NCBI GenBank assembly: GCA_036560485.1
Contig: DATBRC010000034.1
Coordinates: 1-64,000, forward strand
Source of the DNA: DATBRC01 sp036560485
Lineage (GTDB): Bacteria; Pseudomonadota; Gammaproteobacteria; Burkholderiales; Burkholderiaceae_D
Reading direction: 5' to 3'
DNA length: 64,000 nt
The notes under the pieces are model-generated. The model did no database searches. It was given only the letters and a program-made list of their open reading frames with translations, and had not been told where the DNA came from. Each line of letters begins with the position of its first letter. The stretch's first letter is position 1. Positions 17,474-25,285 of the stretch are shown one piece after another. A program made the position numbers and the translations under genes.

Positions 17474-18865
17474 ATGAATATTCACCAGATGTCGGCAGCA
17501 CAATTGGCGCATGCGGTTAGAGAAAGAACGCTCACTGCAAAGGAAATTGTGACCGCAACGCTTGAGCGCATCGAGGCGGTCGATGGCAGCATCAACGCCT
17601 TCACATGCGTCACGTCTGAACGGGCCATCACCGAAGCAAATGCGATCGACCGCTTGCGTGATCAGGACGCAAGTTTGCCGCCATTGGCTGGCGTGCCGTT
17701 TGCCGTAAAAAACCTGTTCGACCTGGAAGGCGTAGTCACGCTTGCCGGCTCCAAGGTATTGCAAAACAATCCGGCAGCATCGAGCGACGCTGTGCTTGTC
17801 GCGCGCCTGAAGCAGGCCGGCGGCATTTGTGTCGGTGCGCTGAATATGGATGAATTTGCTTACGGCTTTACGACAGAAAACTCGCATGCAGGTCCAAGCC
17901 GCAATCCGCACGACACCACACGCATTGCCGGAGGATCATCAGGCGGATGCGGCGCGGCCATTGCAGCGGGAATGGTGCCGATATCATTGGGGTCCGACAC
18001 CAATGGATCGATCCGCGTACCCTCTTCCTTATGCGGCGTCTTGGGACTTAAACCGACTTATGGCAGGTTGTCCCGCAACGGCAGTTTTCCATTCGTCACC
18101 AGTCTCGATCACCTTGGCCCATTTTCACGAAGTGTAGAAGATCTCGCGCTGGCTTACGACGCATGTCAGGGACCTGACCCGCATGATCCTGCCTGTGCAC
18201 AAAAAGCGATTGAACCAACCCGGCCTACGCTTGCAAAAGGCATTGATGGTTTGCGTATTGCACGACTGACCGGATACTTTGATGCACATGCCACTCCGAT
18301 CGCGCAGCAAGCCAGCAGGCTGGCAGCACAAGCATTCGGAACAGCGGCCGAGATCGAATTGCCCGGCGTCGCGCTGGCGCGCGCAGCAGCGTTCACGATC
18401 ACGTCTTCCGAGGGCGGCGCATTGCATCTTTCTACCATACGTGACCAGTATGAAGACTACGAACCATTGTCGCGCGATCGCTTTGTCGCCGGTGCGTTGA
18501 CGCCGGCGGCTTGGTATTTGAAAGCACAACGTTTTCGCTCACTCTTCCAACAAAATGTCCGCAACCTGTTCAAGCAATACGACATCCTGATTGCGCCTGC
18601 GACGCCTTGCCCCGCATGGCCAATCGGCACAGAATGGGTTGATATCAATGGAACACGCTTTCCTGCCAGGGCATCGATGGGATTACTGACGCAACCGATT
18701 TCGTTCATCGGCTTGCCGGTTGTTGCCGTGCCCATTCATCAAGCCGGTGAATTGCCGGTCGGTGTGCAGTTGATTGCTGCACCCTGGCGCGAAGATTTGG
18801 CATTGCGCGCGGCTGCGTATCTTGAGACAAAAGCGGTGGCACAAGCGCCTGTCGCCACTTTATAA
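17474..18865 (+). CDS. atzE: 1-Carboxybiuret amidohydrolase (AtzE)
   Basis: A 463-residue amidase-signature enzyme (GatA relative) that removes one amino group from 1-carboxybiuret, giving urea-1,3-dicarboxylate. The triad is Lys79 (PFAVKNLFD), Ser155 (GGSSGGCG) and Ser179 (GSDTNGSIRVP). It is of normal AtzE length and preceded by its partner atzG, which argues against a generic amidase. It belongs to the atzF-G-E-H-gntR operon. Because carboxybiuret is unstable, this step competes with spontaneous decarboxylation to biuret. Confidence 0.93.
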   Translation: MNIHQMSAAQLAHAVRERTLTAKEIVTATLERIEAVDGSINAFTCVTSERAITEANAIDRLRDQDASLPPLAGVPFAVKNLFDLEGVVTLAGSKVLQNNPAASSDAVLVARLKQAGGICVGALNMDEFAYGFTTENSHAGPSRNPHDTTRIAGGSSGGCGAAIAAGMVPISLGSDTNGSIRVPSSLCGVLGLKPTYGRLSRNGSFPFVTSLDHLGPFSRSVEDLALAYDACQGPDPHDPACAQKAIEPTRPTLAKGIDGLRIARLTGYFDAHATPIAQQASRLAAQAFGTAAEIELPGVALARAAAFTITSSEGGALHLSTIRDQYEDYEPLSRDRFVAGALTPAAWYLKAQRFRSLFQQNVRNLFKQYDILIAPATPCPAWPIGTEWVDINGTRFPARASMGLLTQPISFIGLPVVAVPIHQAGELPVGVQLIAAPWREDLALRAAAYLETKAVAQAPVATL

Positions 18866-18872
18866 ATTCAAA

Positions 18873-19247
18873 ATGGATATCAACCTTCCCGACATTGTTG
18901 CCGAAATCGCTGCTGTTTTCGATCGATACGAAGACGCATTGGTCAATAATAAAGTGGCAATTCTCGATGAGTTGTTCTGGAACAGCCCGCATACATTACG
19001 ATACGGCGTAGGTGAAAATTTGTACGGCTATAGTATGATTCAGGAATTCCGCGCCAATCGCCCTGCACAGAATCTGCAAAGAAAAATTCTGCGCACCGTG
19101 ATTACCACCTATGGAACCGATTACGCGACGACGAATATTGAATTTATGCGTAATGGCAGTGACCGGCCAGGCAGACAAAGCCAAACCTGGCTGCGGACAG
19201 CGGATGGATGGCGTGTTGTTGCAGCACATGTAAGCTTAATCAATTAA
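18873..19247 (+). CDS. atzH: AtzH-like decarboxylating amidohydrolase (DUF3225/HpxZ family)
   Basis: A 124-residue SnoaL-like fold protein of the AtzH/HpxZ family. AtzH of Pseudomonas sp. ADP converts urea-1,3-dicarboxylate to allophanate, bridging AtzE and AtzF. Family marks visible are LFWNSPHTLRYGVGENLYG and the ending QTWLRTADGWRVVAAHVSL. The frame is open upstream into atzE, but Met at 18873, eight bases after the atzE stop, gives the usual length. HpxZ homologues also occur in oxalurate catabolism; the neighbours favour the AtzH role. Confidence 0.9.
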   Translation: MDINLPDIVAEIAAVFDRYEDALVNNKVAILDELFWNSPHTLRYGVGENLYGYSMIQEFRANRPAQNLQRKILRTVITTYGTDYATTNIEFMRNGSDRPGRQSQTWLRTADGWRVVAAHVSLIN

Positions 19248-19253
19248 TCGACT

Positions 19254-19961
19254 ATGACAGTTGCCAAAAAAAAGAAGCCTGCAACAAAAGTAATTCCAGC
19301 TAACACAGCAAGCCGGGCCGATCAGGTATATCTGGCGGTGAAGCAGGATATTTTTGACTTCCGCCTGCTGCCTGGGGACAGCTTTACCGAATCGCAAGTA
19401 GCGGAACGCATGGAAGTCAGCCGCACGCCGGTACGCGAAGCCTTGTTCCGGCTGGAGCGGGACGGCTACCTGCAAGTGCATTTTCGCAGCGGCTGGAGCG
19501 TCAAACCTTTCGACTTTCAGCAGTTTGAAGATTTGTACGATTTGCGTCTCGTGCTGGAATCCGCCGCCATCAAAAAATTATGCGAACAAACGGACCCGGC
19601 CGGTCTTGAACCGTTGAAAAAAATATGGCTGGTATCAAAGCGCAAACGTTTGACCGACGAGATGGCAGTCTCGGTCAATGACGAACAATTCCATATGACA
19701 CTGGTCTGCAGCGCCAACAATCCCGAGATTGCGCGTGTGCATAGCGATGTGATGGAGCGTATTCGCATCATTCGGCGACTCGATTTTACCCAGCCGCATC
19801 GCATTGAAAATACCTACGACGAACATGGCCAGATCCTGGAAGCCATCGCGCATCACCGCGCCGACCAGGCGATCATGCTGCTGCGCGCGCACATCGAGGC
19901 GAGCAAGGCCGAAGTGCGCAAAATTACTTTGCATCGCTTGCACACTGCGCGGCAGAGTTGA
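19254..19961 (+). CDS. GntR/FCD-family transcriptional regulator
   Basis: A 235-residue regulator: a basic tail, a GntR winged helix (about residues 24-90; GDSFTESQVAERMEVSRTPVREAL and RLERDGYLQV are hallmark) and an all-helical FCD ligand domain with metal/ligand residues of the type Asp-x3-His (NDEQFHM) and EHGQILEAI. It starts six bases after atzH and ends the atz operon. It is the best candidate for the protein that binds the three 22-bp operators, whose TTGnATACAA half-sites resemble FadR-class sites. Autoregulation through site 2 would follow. Confidence 0.92.
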   Translation: MTVAKKKKPATKVIPANTASRADQVYLAVKQDIFDFRLLPGDSFTESQVAERMEVSRTPVREALFRLERDGYLQVHFRSGWSVKPFDFQQFEDLYDLRLVLESAAIKKLCEQTDPAGLEPLKKIWLVSKRKRLTDEMAVSVNDEQFHMTLVCSANNPEIARVHSDVMERIRIIRRLDFTQPHRIENTYDEHGQILEAIAHHRADQAIMLLRAHIEASKAEVRKITLHRLHTARQS

Positions 19962-20189
19962 TTGTCTGATGCAGTGCTAGCCGTTGCAGTAACGATAGGT
20001 ATTTTCCCTTATGTGTCCCGATTCAGTTTCACTCTTTCGGCGCATTCAATAAACAATTTCACTTTGACGGTGCATCGCCAGTAACTGTGCCATCGTCCGA
20101 ACACGCAAATTCAGCGCCACGCTTCCCTTTTTTCCTCCAATCTTCTCGATAAAGCCGTGCCCCGTTCACAATTTCCAGGATTGCCGTGG

Positions 20190-20205
20190 TGGCACAAGGT
20201 TTGCT
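20190..20205 (+). promoter_or_regulatory. Sigma-54 promoter of PnrA-like importer operon
   Basis: TGGCAC, five bases (AAGGT), then TTGCT: a full -24/-12 match, about 112 bp upstream of the binding-protein start at 20317. Confidence 0.85.
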
Positions 20206-20209
20206 TATC

Positions 20210-20231
20210 TTGAATACAAGATTGTGTGCAA
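20210..20231 (+). promoter_or_regulatory. Tandem-decamer operator, site 3 (importer operon)
   Basis: Decamers TTGAATACAA and TTGTGTGCAA with GA between them, starting four bases after the -12 element exactly as at site 1. The first twelve bases plus the next TTG are the same as in site 1 except for one base. Confidence 0.75.
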
Positions 20232-20316
20232 GCTGCCTTTGCACCGTTTTAACATCATCTGTTTTACTGCTTTTCAGATGAACGATCTCAATGCTATTCA
20301 CTTTAAGGGGATGGGA

Positions 20317-21441
20317 ATGTCAAACTTCGATTCAAAACGCCGCAATTTGTTGAAGACTATTGCAGCCGCCGGTACGGTTGGCAGCTTGCCGTTGTGGGCC
20401 AAGCAGGCGCTTGCAGCCAATCCGATCACCGTAGGTTTCATCTATGTCGGTCCCAAGGATGATTTCGGCTACAACCAGGCGCATGCACAAGCGGCAGCCA
20501 TCCTGAAAAAAATGCCTGGCGTTAAAGTCGTCGAAGAAGAAAAAGTCCCTGAAACTGTCGCAGTACAGAAAACCATGGAAGCAATGATCAACCAGGATAA
20601 GGCCTCATTGATCTTCGCAACGTCATACGGTTATTTCGATCCGCATGTATTGGTGGTGGCAAAAAAATATCCGAATGTGCGTTTCGCCCATTGCGGCGGC
20701 TTATGGAACAAGGACAAGCATCCGATGAATGTCGGCAGCTTCTTTGGCTACATCGAAGAATGCCAGTATTTGAATGGGGTCGCTGCTGCACACGCGACCA
20801 AGAGCAAGAAATTGGGCTTCATCGCAGCCAAACCGATCCCGCAAGTATTGGAAAACATCAACGCATTTACCCTCGGCGCACGCTCGGTCGATCCATCGAT
20901 TACCACGCATGTCATTTTCACAGGCGACTGGTCGCTGCCGGTCAGGGAAGCGGAAGCAACCAACAGCCTGATCGATCAAGGTGTCGATGTCGTCACCTGT
21001 CATGTCGACGGTCCAAAAGTGGTGGTGGAAACTGCTGAAAAACGCGGCGCATTCAGTTGCGGCTATCACGCCAGCCAGGCCAAGCTTGCGCCTAAAGGAT
21101 ACCTGACCGGTGCCGAGTGGGATTGGTCCACTCCGTACACGATGATTATCAAAGCGGCGGTGGAGGGCAAACCGCATCCGAATTTCGTGCGTGGCGGATT
21201 GAAGGATGGCTTCGTCAAAATGTCAGCCTTCGGCAAGGCAGAACCTGCTGCAGGCCAAAAGGTGGCCAACACCATCAAGGGCAAGATGATGAAGGGTGAA
21301 TACATTATTTTCAAAGGCCCGATCAAGGACAACAAGGGTGGCACGGCTGTCGCAGCCGGATCGGCATTTGAACAAACCAACGTAGCGCTTGAATCAATGA
21401 ATTATCTGGTCGAAGGTGTGATCGGGCAAATGCCCGGTTAA
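20317..21441 (+). CDS. PnrA/BMP-family substrate-binding protein with Tat signal
   Basis: A 374-residue basic-membrane-protein/PnrA-like periplasmic receptor (family members bind purine nucleosides; AtzT of the Pseudomonas s-triazine plasmid belongs here). The N-terminus SKRRNLLKTIAAAG then LPLWAKQALA is a twin-arginine signal with an AxA-type cleavage site, implying export of a folded protein. Mature start: ITVGFIYVGPKDDFGYNQAH. Met at 20317 lies six bases after AAGGGG; the extension back to 20224 would run through the operator. It is followed by a strong terminator, so it is probably made in excess over its permeases. Confidence 0.9.
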   Translation: MSNFDSKRRNLLKTIAAAGTVGSLPLWAKQALAANPITVGFIYVGPKDDFGYNQAHAQAAAILKKMPGVKVVEEEKVPETVAVQKTMEAMINQDKASLIFATSYGYFDPHVLVVAKKYPNVRFAHCGGLWNKDKHPMNVGSFFGYIEECQYLNGVAAAHATKSKKLGFIAAKPIPQVLENINAFTLGARSVDPSITTHVIFTGDWSLPVREAEATNSLIDQGVDVVTCHVDGPKVVVETAEKRGAFSCGYHASQAKLAPKGYLTGAEWDWSTPYTMIIKAAVEGKPHPNFVRGGLKDGFVKMSAFGKAEPAAGQKVANTIKGKMMKGEYIIFKGPIKDNKGGTAVAAGSAFEQTNVALESMNYLVEGVIGQMPG

Positions 21442-21486
21442 TTAGCGCAACTATTACCCGCTAGCGTAATAGTCATAGCAGCATGG

Positions 21487-21523
21487 GCGCTCTCTTCTTG
21501 CCGAGAGGAAGAGAGCGCTTTTT
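21487..21523 (+). terminator. Intrinsic terminator after binding-protein gene
   Basis: A perfect 11-bp stem (GCGCTCTCTTC and GAAGAGAGCGC) followed by TTTTT, lying 45 bp after the binding-protein stop and 18 bp before the permease start. Partial read-through would set a high receptor-to-permease ratio. Confidence 0.88.
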
Positions 21524-21540
21524 AGAATTGATTTGCGTCC

Positions 21541-22650
21541 ATGAGCACAATACCATCTACCTTGCCTAAAGCGAGACCAGACAAGATTGCCTTGTCTGGA
21601 AAAATGCAGTTCGATTGGCGTAGTGCGCTTGATGGCGCAATCGTTCCGGTATCGGCATTGCTGCTGACATTCCTGATTTTTTCTGCATTTGTGTATGCGG
21701 TCGGACAGAACCCGCTTGAAGTGTGGGGTTTGATGTATCAAGGTGCTTTTGCCGATGCATTTTCCTGGCAAAACACATTGCTGCGTGCGGCGCCTTTGAT
21801 ATTAACCGGCCTGGCTGTCGCACTGCCGGCGCAAGTCGGCCTTGTGGTCATCGGTGGCGAAGGCGCATTGGTGCTCGGTGCGTTGGCGGGCGCAATGGCG
21901 GCACAACTGGTCAAAGGATTTTCGCCATTATTCGTGCAGAGCACGATGCTGCTGGCCGGCGTGCTGATGGGTGGATTGTGGATCGGCATTTGCGGCTGGT
22001 TGAAAAATGCGCGCAACGTCAATGAGACCATCTCCAGTTTGTTGATGTCTTATATCGGCATCGCGCTGTTCAATCATTTTGTCGAAGGCCCGTTCCGCGA
22101 TCCGGAAAGTCTCAACAAGCCGTCGACCAAACCAATCGGCGATATCAATATGATCGGCAACATTCCGGGGATTGATGTGCATTGGGGTCTGGTGATCGGC
22201 ATCGTGGTTGCGATCGCTGCCTTTGTTTTTATCCGCATGACGACCGGTGGCTTTGCGGTGCGGGTAGTAGGCGGCAATCAGCGCGCAGCAAGGATGGTTG
22301 GCATTCCTGTCAAAAAATGGATCGTCACCATGTCGGCATTGGGCGGTGCGGCTGCGGGGTTGGCCGGCGCGATTGAAGTCGGCGCCGTGCATGGTTCCGC
22401 CAATGCCGGTGTTATCGCCGGCTATGGTAATGCCGGTATCCTGATTGCGTTCATCGCACGGCAAAATCCATTGGCAGTAATCCCTGTTGCTATTTTAATC
22501 GGCGGCGTTAACGCTGCCGGCGGATTATTGCAACGGCGGCTCGATATGCCGGACGCAACAGTATTGGTATTGCAAGGCATTGCATTCGTTTGCATCCTGG
22601 CTCTGGAAACACTGAACAGCCGTAAATTCTTCTCACGGAATCAATCATGA
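21541..22650 (+). CDS. ABC importer permease 1 (nucleoside/BMP type)
   Basis: A 369-residue inner-membrane permease of the BPD_transp_2 family, as in PnrA/BmpABC and sugar importers: an N-terminal helix (LLLTFLIFSAFVYAVG) and about nine further hydrophobic segments, with the coupling region FAVRVVGGNQRAARMVGI before the last helices. No strong Shine-Dalgarno is visible. Its stop overlaps the start of the second permease. It forms a heterodimeric pore with that gene's product. Confidence 0.9.
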   Translation: MSTIPSTLPKARPDKIALSGKMQFDWRSALDGAIVPVSALLLTFLIFSAFVYAVGQNPLEVWGLMYQGAFADAFSWQNTLLRAAPLILTGLAVALPAQVGLVVIGGEGALVLGALAGAMAAQLVKGFSPLFVQSTMLLAGVLMGGLWIGICGWLKNARNVNETISSLLMSYIGIALFNHFVEGPFRDPESLNKPSTKPIGDINMIGNIPGIDVHWGLVIGIVVAIAAFVFIRMTTGGFAVRVVGGNQRAARMVGIPVKKWIVTMSALGGAAAGLAGAIEVGAVHGSANAGVIAGYGNAGILIAFIARQNPLAVIPVAILIGGVNAAGGLLQRRLDMPDATVLVLQGIAFVCILALETLNSRKFFSRNQS

Positions 22651-23576
22651 GTGACGCAGCACAAATCGGTTTATGGGGTGTGCCGCTGGCCATGCTGGCC
22701 GGCACCATCCGCGTGTCGACACCTTTCATGTTGGTTAGCATCGGCGAATGCATCACCGAAAAATCCGGCCGTATCAATCTGGGATTGGAAGGTACCTTGA
22801 TCATGGGTGCGATGAGCGGTTATGCCGTCTCGTATCTGTCCGGATCACCATGGCTGGGCGTGCTGGTGGCTGGTTTGTGCGGCATGATGTTTGGGATCAT
22901 GCATGGCTTGCTGTGCAGTTTGAAACGTGTCAATGATATTGCCATCGGCATCAGCCTGATGCTGCTCGGAACCGGGCTCGCTTTCTTTTTCGGGAAGGCT
23001 TATGTGCAACCGGAAGCGCCCAATCTTCCTTCCATTCCGTTCGGCAGTTGGAGCAGTTATCCGCAAGTGCAATCGGCGTTGGAAATCAATGTATTGTTCA
23101 TTGCCGGTATCGTGTTCGCCTTTCTGTTTCGATGGGCACTCAACAATACGCGCTGGGGATTGATGCTGCGCACGGTCGGCGATTCCGAATCGGCAGCACG
23201 TGCGCTGGGATTTCCGGTGCTGCGCATTCGTATTCTCGCCACCGCACTTGGCGGCTTCCTGGCCGGTATCGGTGGATCGTATTTATCGCTGGTGTATCCG
23301 GGCAGCTGGAACGAAGCTTTGTCCAGCGGACAAGGCATCATGGCTGTCGCTCTTGTCATCTTCGCGCGCTGGGATCCGATCCGCTGTGTGATCGCTGCGA
23401 TGATTTTCGGCGGCGCAGGCGCACTCGGCCCTGCTCTGCAATCGATTGGTGTGACCAGCGGCTATTACCTGCTGAATGCAGCGCCGTATGTGCTAACGCT
23501 GGCCGTCATGATTGCAGCCAATTCAAGCAAGCAGACCATTGCCGGTGCGCCGGGCGAACTCAGTTTGACCAGATAG
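22647..23576 (+). CDS. ABC importer permease 2 (nucleoside/BMP type)
   Basis: A 309-residue BPD_transp_2 permease partnering the previous gene. Family features: NLGLEGTLIMGAM near the N-terminus, LMLLGTGLAFFFG in the middle, and the coupling loop WGLMLRTVGDSESAARALGF. It starts by ATGA overlap and is followed 25 bp later by the formamidase-like gene with its own GGAGAG. Confidence 0.92.
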   Translation: MSDAAQIGLWGVPLAMLAGTIRVSTPFMLVSIGECITEKSGRINLGLEGTLIMGAMSGYAVSYLSGSPWLGVLVAGLCGMMFGIMHGLLCSLKRVNDIAIGISLMLLGTGLAFFFGKAYVQPEAPNLPSIPFGSWSSYPQVQSALEINVLFIAGIVFAFLFRWALNNTRWGLMLRTVGDSESAARALGFPVLRIRILATALGGFLAGIGGSYLSLVYPGSWNEALSSGQGIMAVALVIFARWDPIRCVIAAMIFGGAGALGPALQSIGVTSGYYLLNAAPYVLTLAVMIAANSSKQTIAGAPGELSLTR

Positions 23577-23601
23577 TCATTCAATTCGGAGAGAGCATTT
23601 C

Positions 23602-24594
23602 ATGAGCGGACTTGGTGGTTTAAACAAATCGCCCAATGGGGTAGTGATAGGACTGGTGCAATTGTGCCTACCCGATCCGCATACGCGTGCCGCACTTGCC
23701 GAACAAACTGAAAAAATCGTGCGCATGGTCGCCAAGGCAAAACGCGGAATGCCATCGGTTGATCTGGTCGTGTTCCCGGAATATGCATTGCATGGTTTGT
23801 CGATGGATATCAATCCGGAAATCATGTGTTCACTCGATGGCCCCGAAGTCGCTTCATTCAAGCAGGCTTGTATCGATAACAAAGTGTGGGGCTGTTTTTC
23901 CATCATGGAATATAACCCGCATGGCAATCCGTACAACAGCGGAATCATCATTGATGATCAAGGCGCACTCAAACTGTATTACCGCAAACTACATCCATGG
24001 ATACCGGTAGAACCATGGGAACCCGGCAATCTCGGCATCCCGGTATGCGAGGGACCGAATGGCTGCAAGCTGTCACTGATTATTTGTCACGATGGCATGT
24101 TTCCTGAAATGGCGCGTGAAGCCGCATACAAAGGCGCCGAAATCATGCTGCGCACTGCCGGTTATACGGCGCCAATCAAGCACAGCTGGAACATCACCAA
24201 TCAAGCCAATGCGTTCTGCAACCTGATGCAAACCGCCAGCGTCGCGATGTGCGGATCGGATGGCACATGGGATTCGATGGGCGAAGCGATGTTTGTCAAC
24301 TTCGATGGCGAGACTATGGTCACAGGTAGCAATCGGGCCGATGAAATTGTGTATTGCGAACTGCGTCCGGACCTGGTGCGTGAAGCGCGCAAATACTGGG
24401 GCGTGGAAAACAATATCTATCAATTCGGCCACCGTGGTTATGTTGCCGTCAAAGGCGGTGCGCAAGATTGCCCGTATACCTACATGACTGATTTGGTGGC
24501 GGGCTGCTACAAATTGCCATGGGAAGCAGAAGTAATGCATACCGACGGCAGTGCTTGCGGCTACGCAGAACCGACCCGACTTTATAACAAATGA
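23602..24594 (+). CDS. Formamidase-like nitrilase-superfamily amidase (AmiF type)
   Basis: A 330-residue carbon-nitrogen hydrolase close to formamidase AmiF. The triad is Glu60 (VVFPEYAL), Lys129 (YYRKLHPW) and Cys162 (IICHDGMFPE), with the second glutamate near 137 (PVEPWEPG), matching the spacing of Helicobacter AmiF (60/133/166 as I recall). AmiF releases ammonia and formate from formamide. No known step of cyanuric acid breakdown needs it, so here it may act on another small amide or ureido compound brought in by the importer. It sits inside the importer operon. Confidence 0.85.
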   Translation: MSGLGGLNKSPNGVVIGLVQLCLPDPHTRAALAEQTEKIVRMVAKAKRGMPSVDLVVFPEYALHGLSMDINPEIMCSLDGPEVASFKQACIDNKVWGCFSIMEYNPHGNPYNSGIIIDDQGALKLYYRKLHPWIPVEPWEPGNLGIPVCEGPNGCKLSLIICHDGMFPEMAREAAYKGAEIMLRTAGYTAPIKHSWNITNQANAFCNLMQTASVAMCGSDGTWDSMGEAMFVNFDGETMVTGSNRADEIVYCELRPDLVREARKYWGVENNIYQFGHRGYVAVKGGAQDCPYTYMTDLVAGCYKLPWEAEVMHTDGSACGYAEPTRLYNK

Positions 24595-24604
24595 GACCAA
24601 TGCA

Positions 24605-25285
24605 ATGACAGAAAAATACGTCACCGCCAATCCTTATTCATGGCCCTATAACGGCATGCTCACGCCGCAAAACACAGCACTGATCATCATCGATATGCAA
24701 ATCGATTTCTGCGGAGAAGGCGGCTATGTCGAACAGATGGGATATGACATCTCGCTTACGCGCGCACCGATCGAGCCGATTAAAAAGCTGCTCAAGAAAA
24801 TGCGTGAAGGCGGCTATCACATCATTCACACACGCGAAGGTCATCGCCCCGATTTGACCGATCTGCCGAAAAACAAACAGTGGCGCAGCCGCCGCATCGG
24901 CGCAGGCATCGGCGATCCGGGACCATGCGGGAAAATTCTGGTGCGCGGCGAACCGGGCTGGGAAATCATTGCCGAGCTGGCACCGTTGCCCGGTGAAATG
25001 ATCATCGACAAACCAGGAAAAGGATCGTTTTGTGCAACCGATCTTGAATTCATCCTGCATAACAAGGGAATCCAAAACGTGATCCTGACCGGCATCACCA
25101 CCGACGTCTGCGTGCATACCACGATGCGTGAAGCCAACGACCGCGGCTTTGAATGCCTGCTGGTCGAAGATGCCTGCGGCGCAACCGACTACAACAATCA
25201 TCTGGCTGCAATCAATATGGTGCACATGCAAGGCGGCGTGTTTGGCGCGACGGCCAAGTCATCCGAGTTATTGGAGGTTCTATGA
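24605..25285 (+). CDS. biuH: Biuret amidohydrolase (BiuH-like cysteine hydrolase)
   Basis: A 226-residue isochorismatase-fold cysteine hydrolase that strongly resembles biuret hydrolase of Rhizobium leguminosarum 3841 (biuret to allophanate plus ammonia). Shared stretches include NPYSWPYNG, IIIDMQIDFCGEGGYV, HIIHTREGHRPDL and RRIGAGIGDPGPCGKIL. The triad is Asp30, Lys136 (DKPGKGSF) and Cys169 (TTDVCVHTTMREAND), each exactly six less than BiuH Asp36/Lys142/Cys175 as I recall them. The frame opens at 24551 within the previous gene; Met 24605 is taken. Its stop overlaps the ATPase start. Confidence 0.9.
   Translation: MTEKYVTANPYSWPYNGMLTPQNTALIIIDMQIDFCGEGGYVEQMGYDISLTRAPIEPIKKLLKKMREGGYHIIHTREGHRPDLTDLPKNKQWRSRRIGAGIGDPGPCGKILVRGEPGWEIIAELAPLPGEMIIDKPGKGSFCATDLEFILHNKGIQNVILTGITTDVCVHTTMREANDRGFECLLVEDACGATDYNNHLAAINMVHMQGGVFGATAKSSELLEVL

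Larger units (their letters stand above)
19962..20316. other. Regulatory gap upstream of PnrA/BMP-type importer
   Basis: About 355 bp with no gene. It contains the third sigma-54 promoter and operator (separate entries), leaving a leader of about 100 bases before the start codon. Confidence 0.6.
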
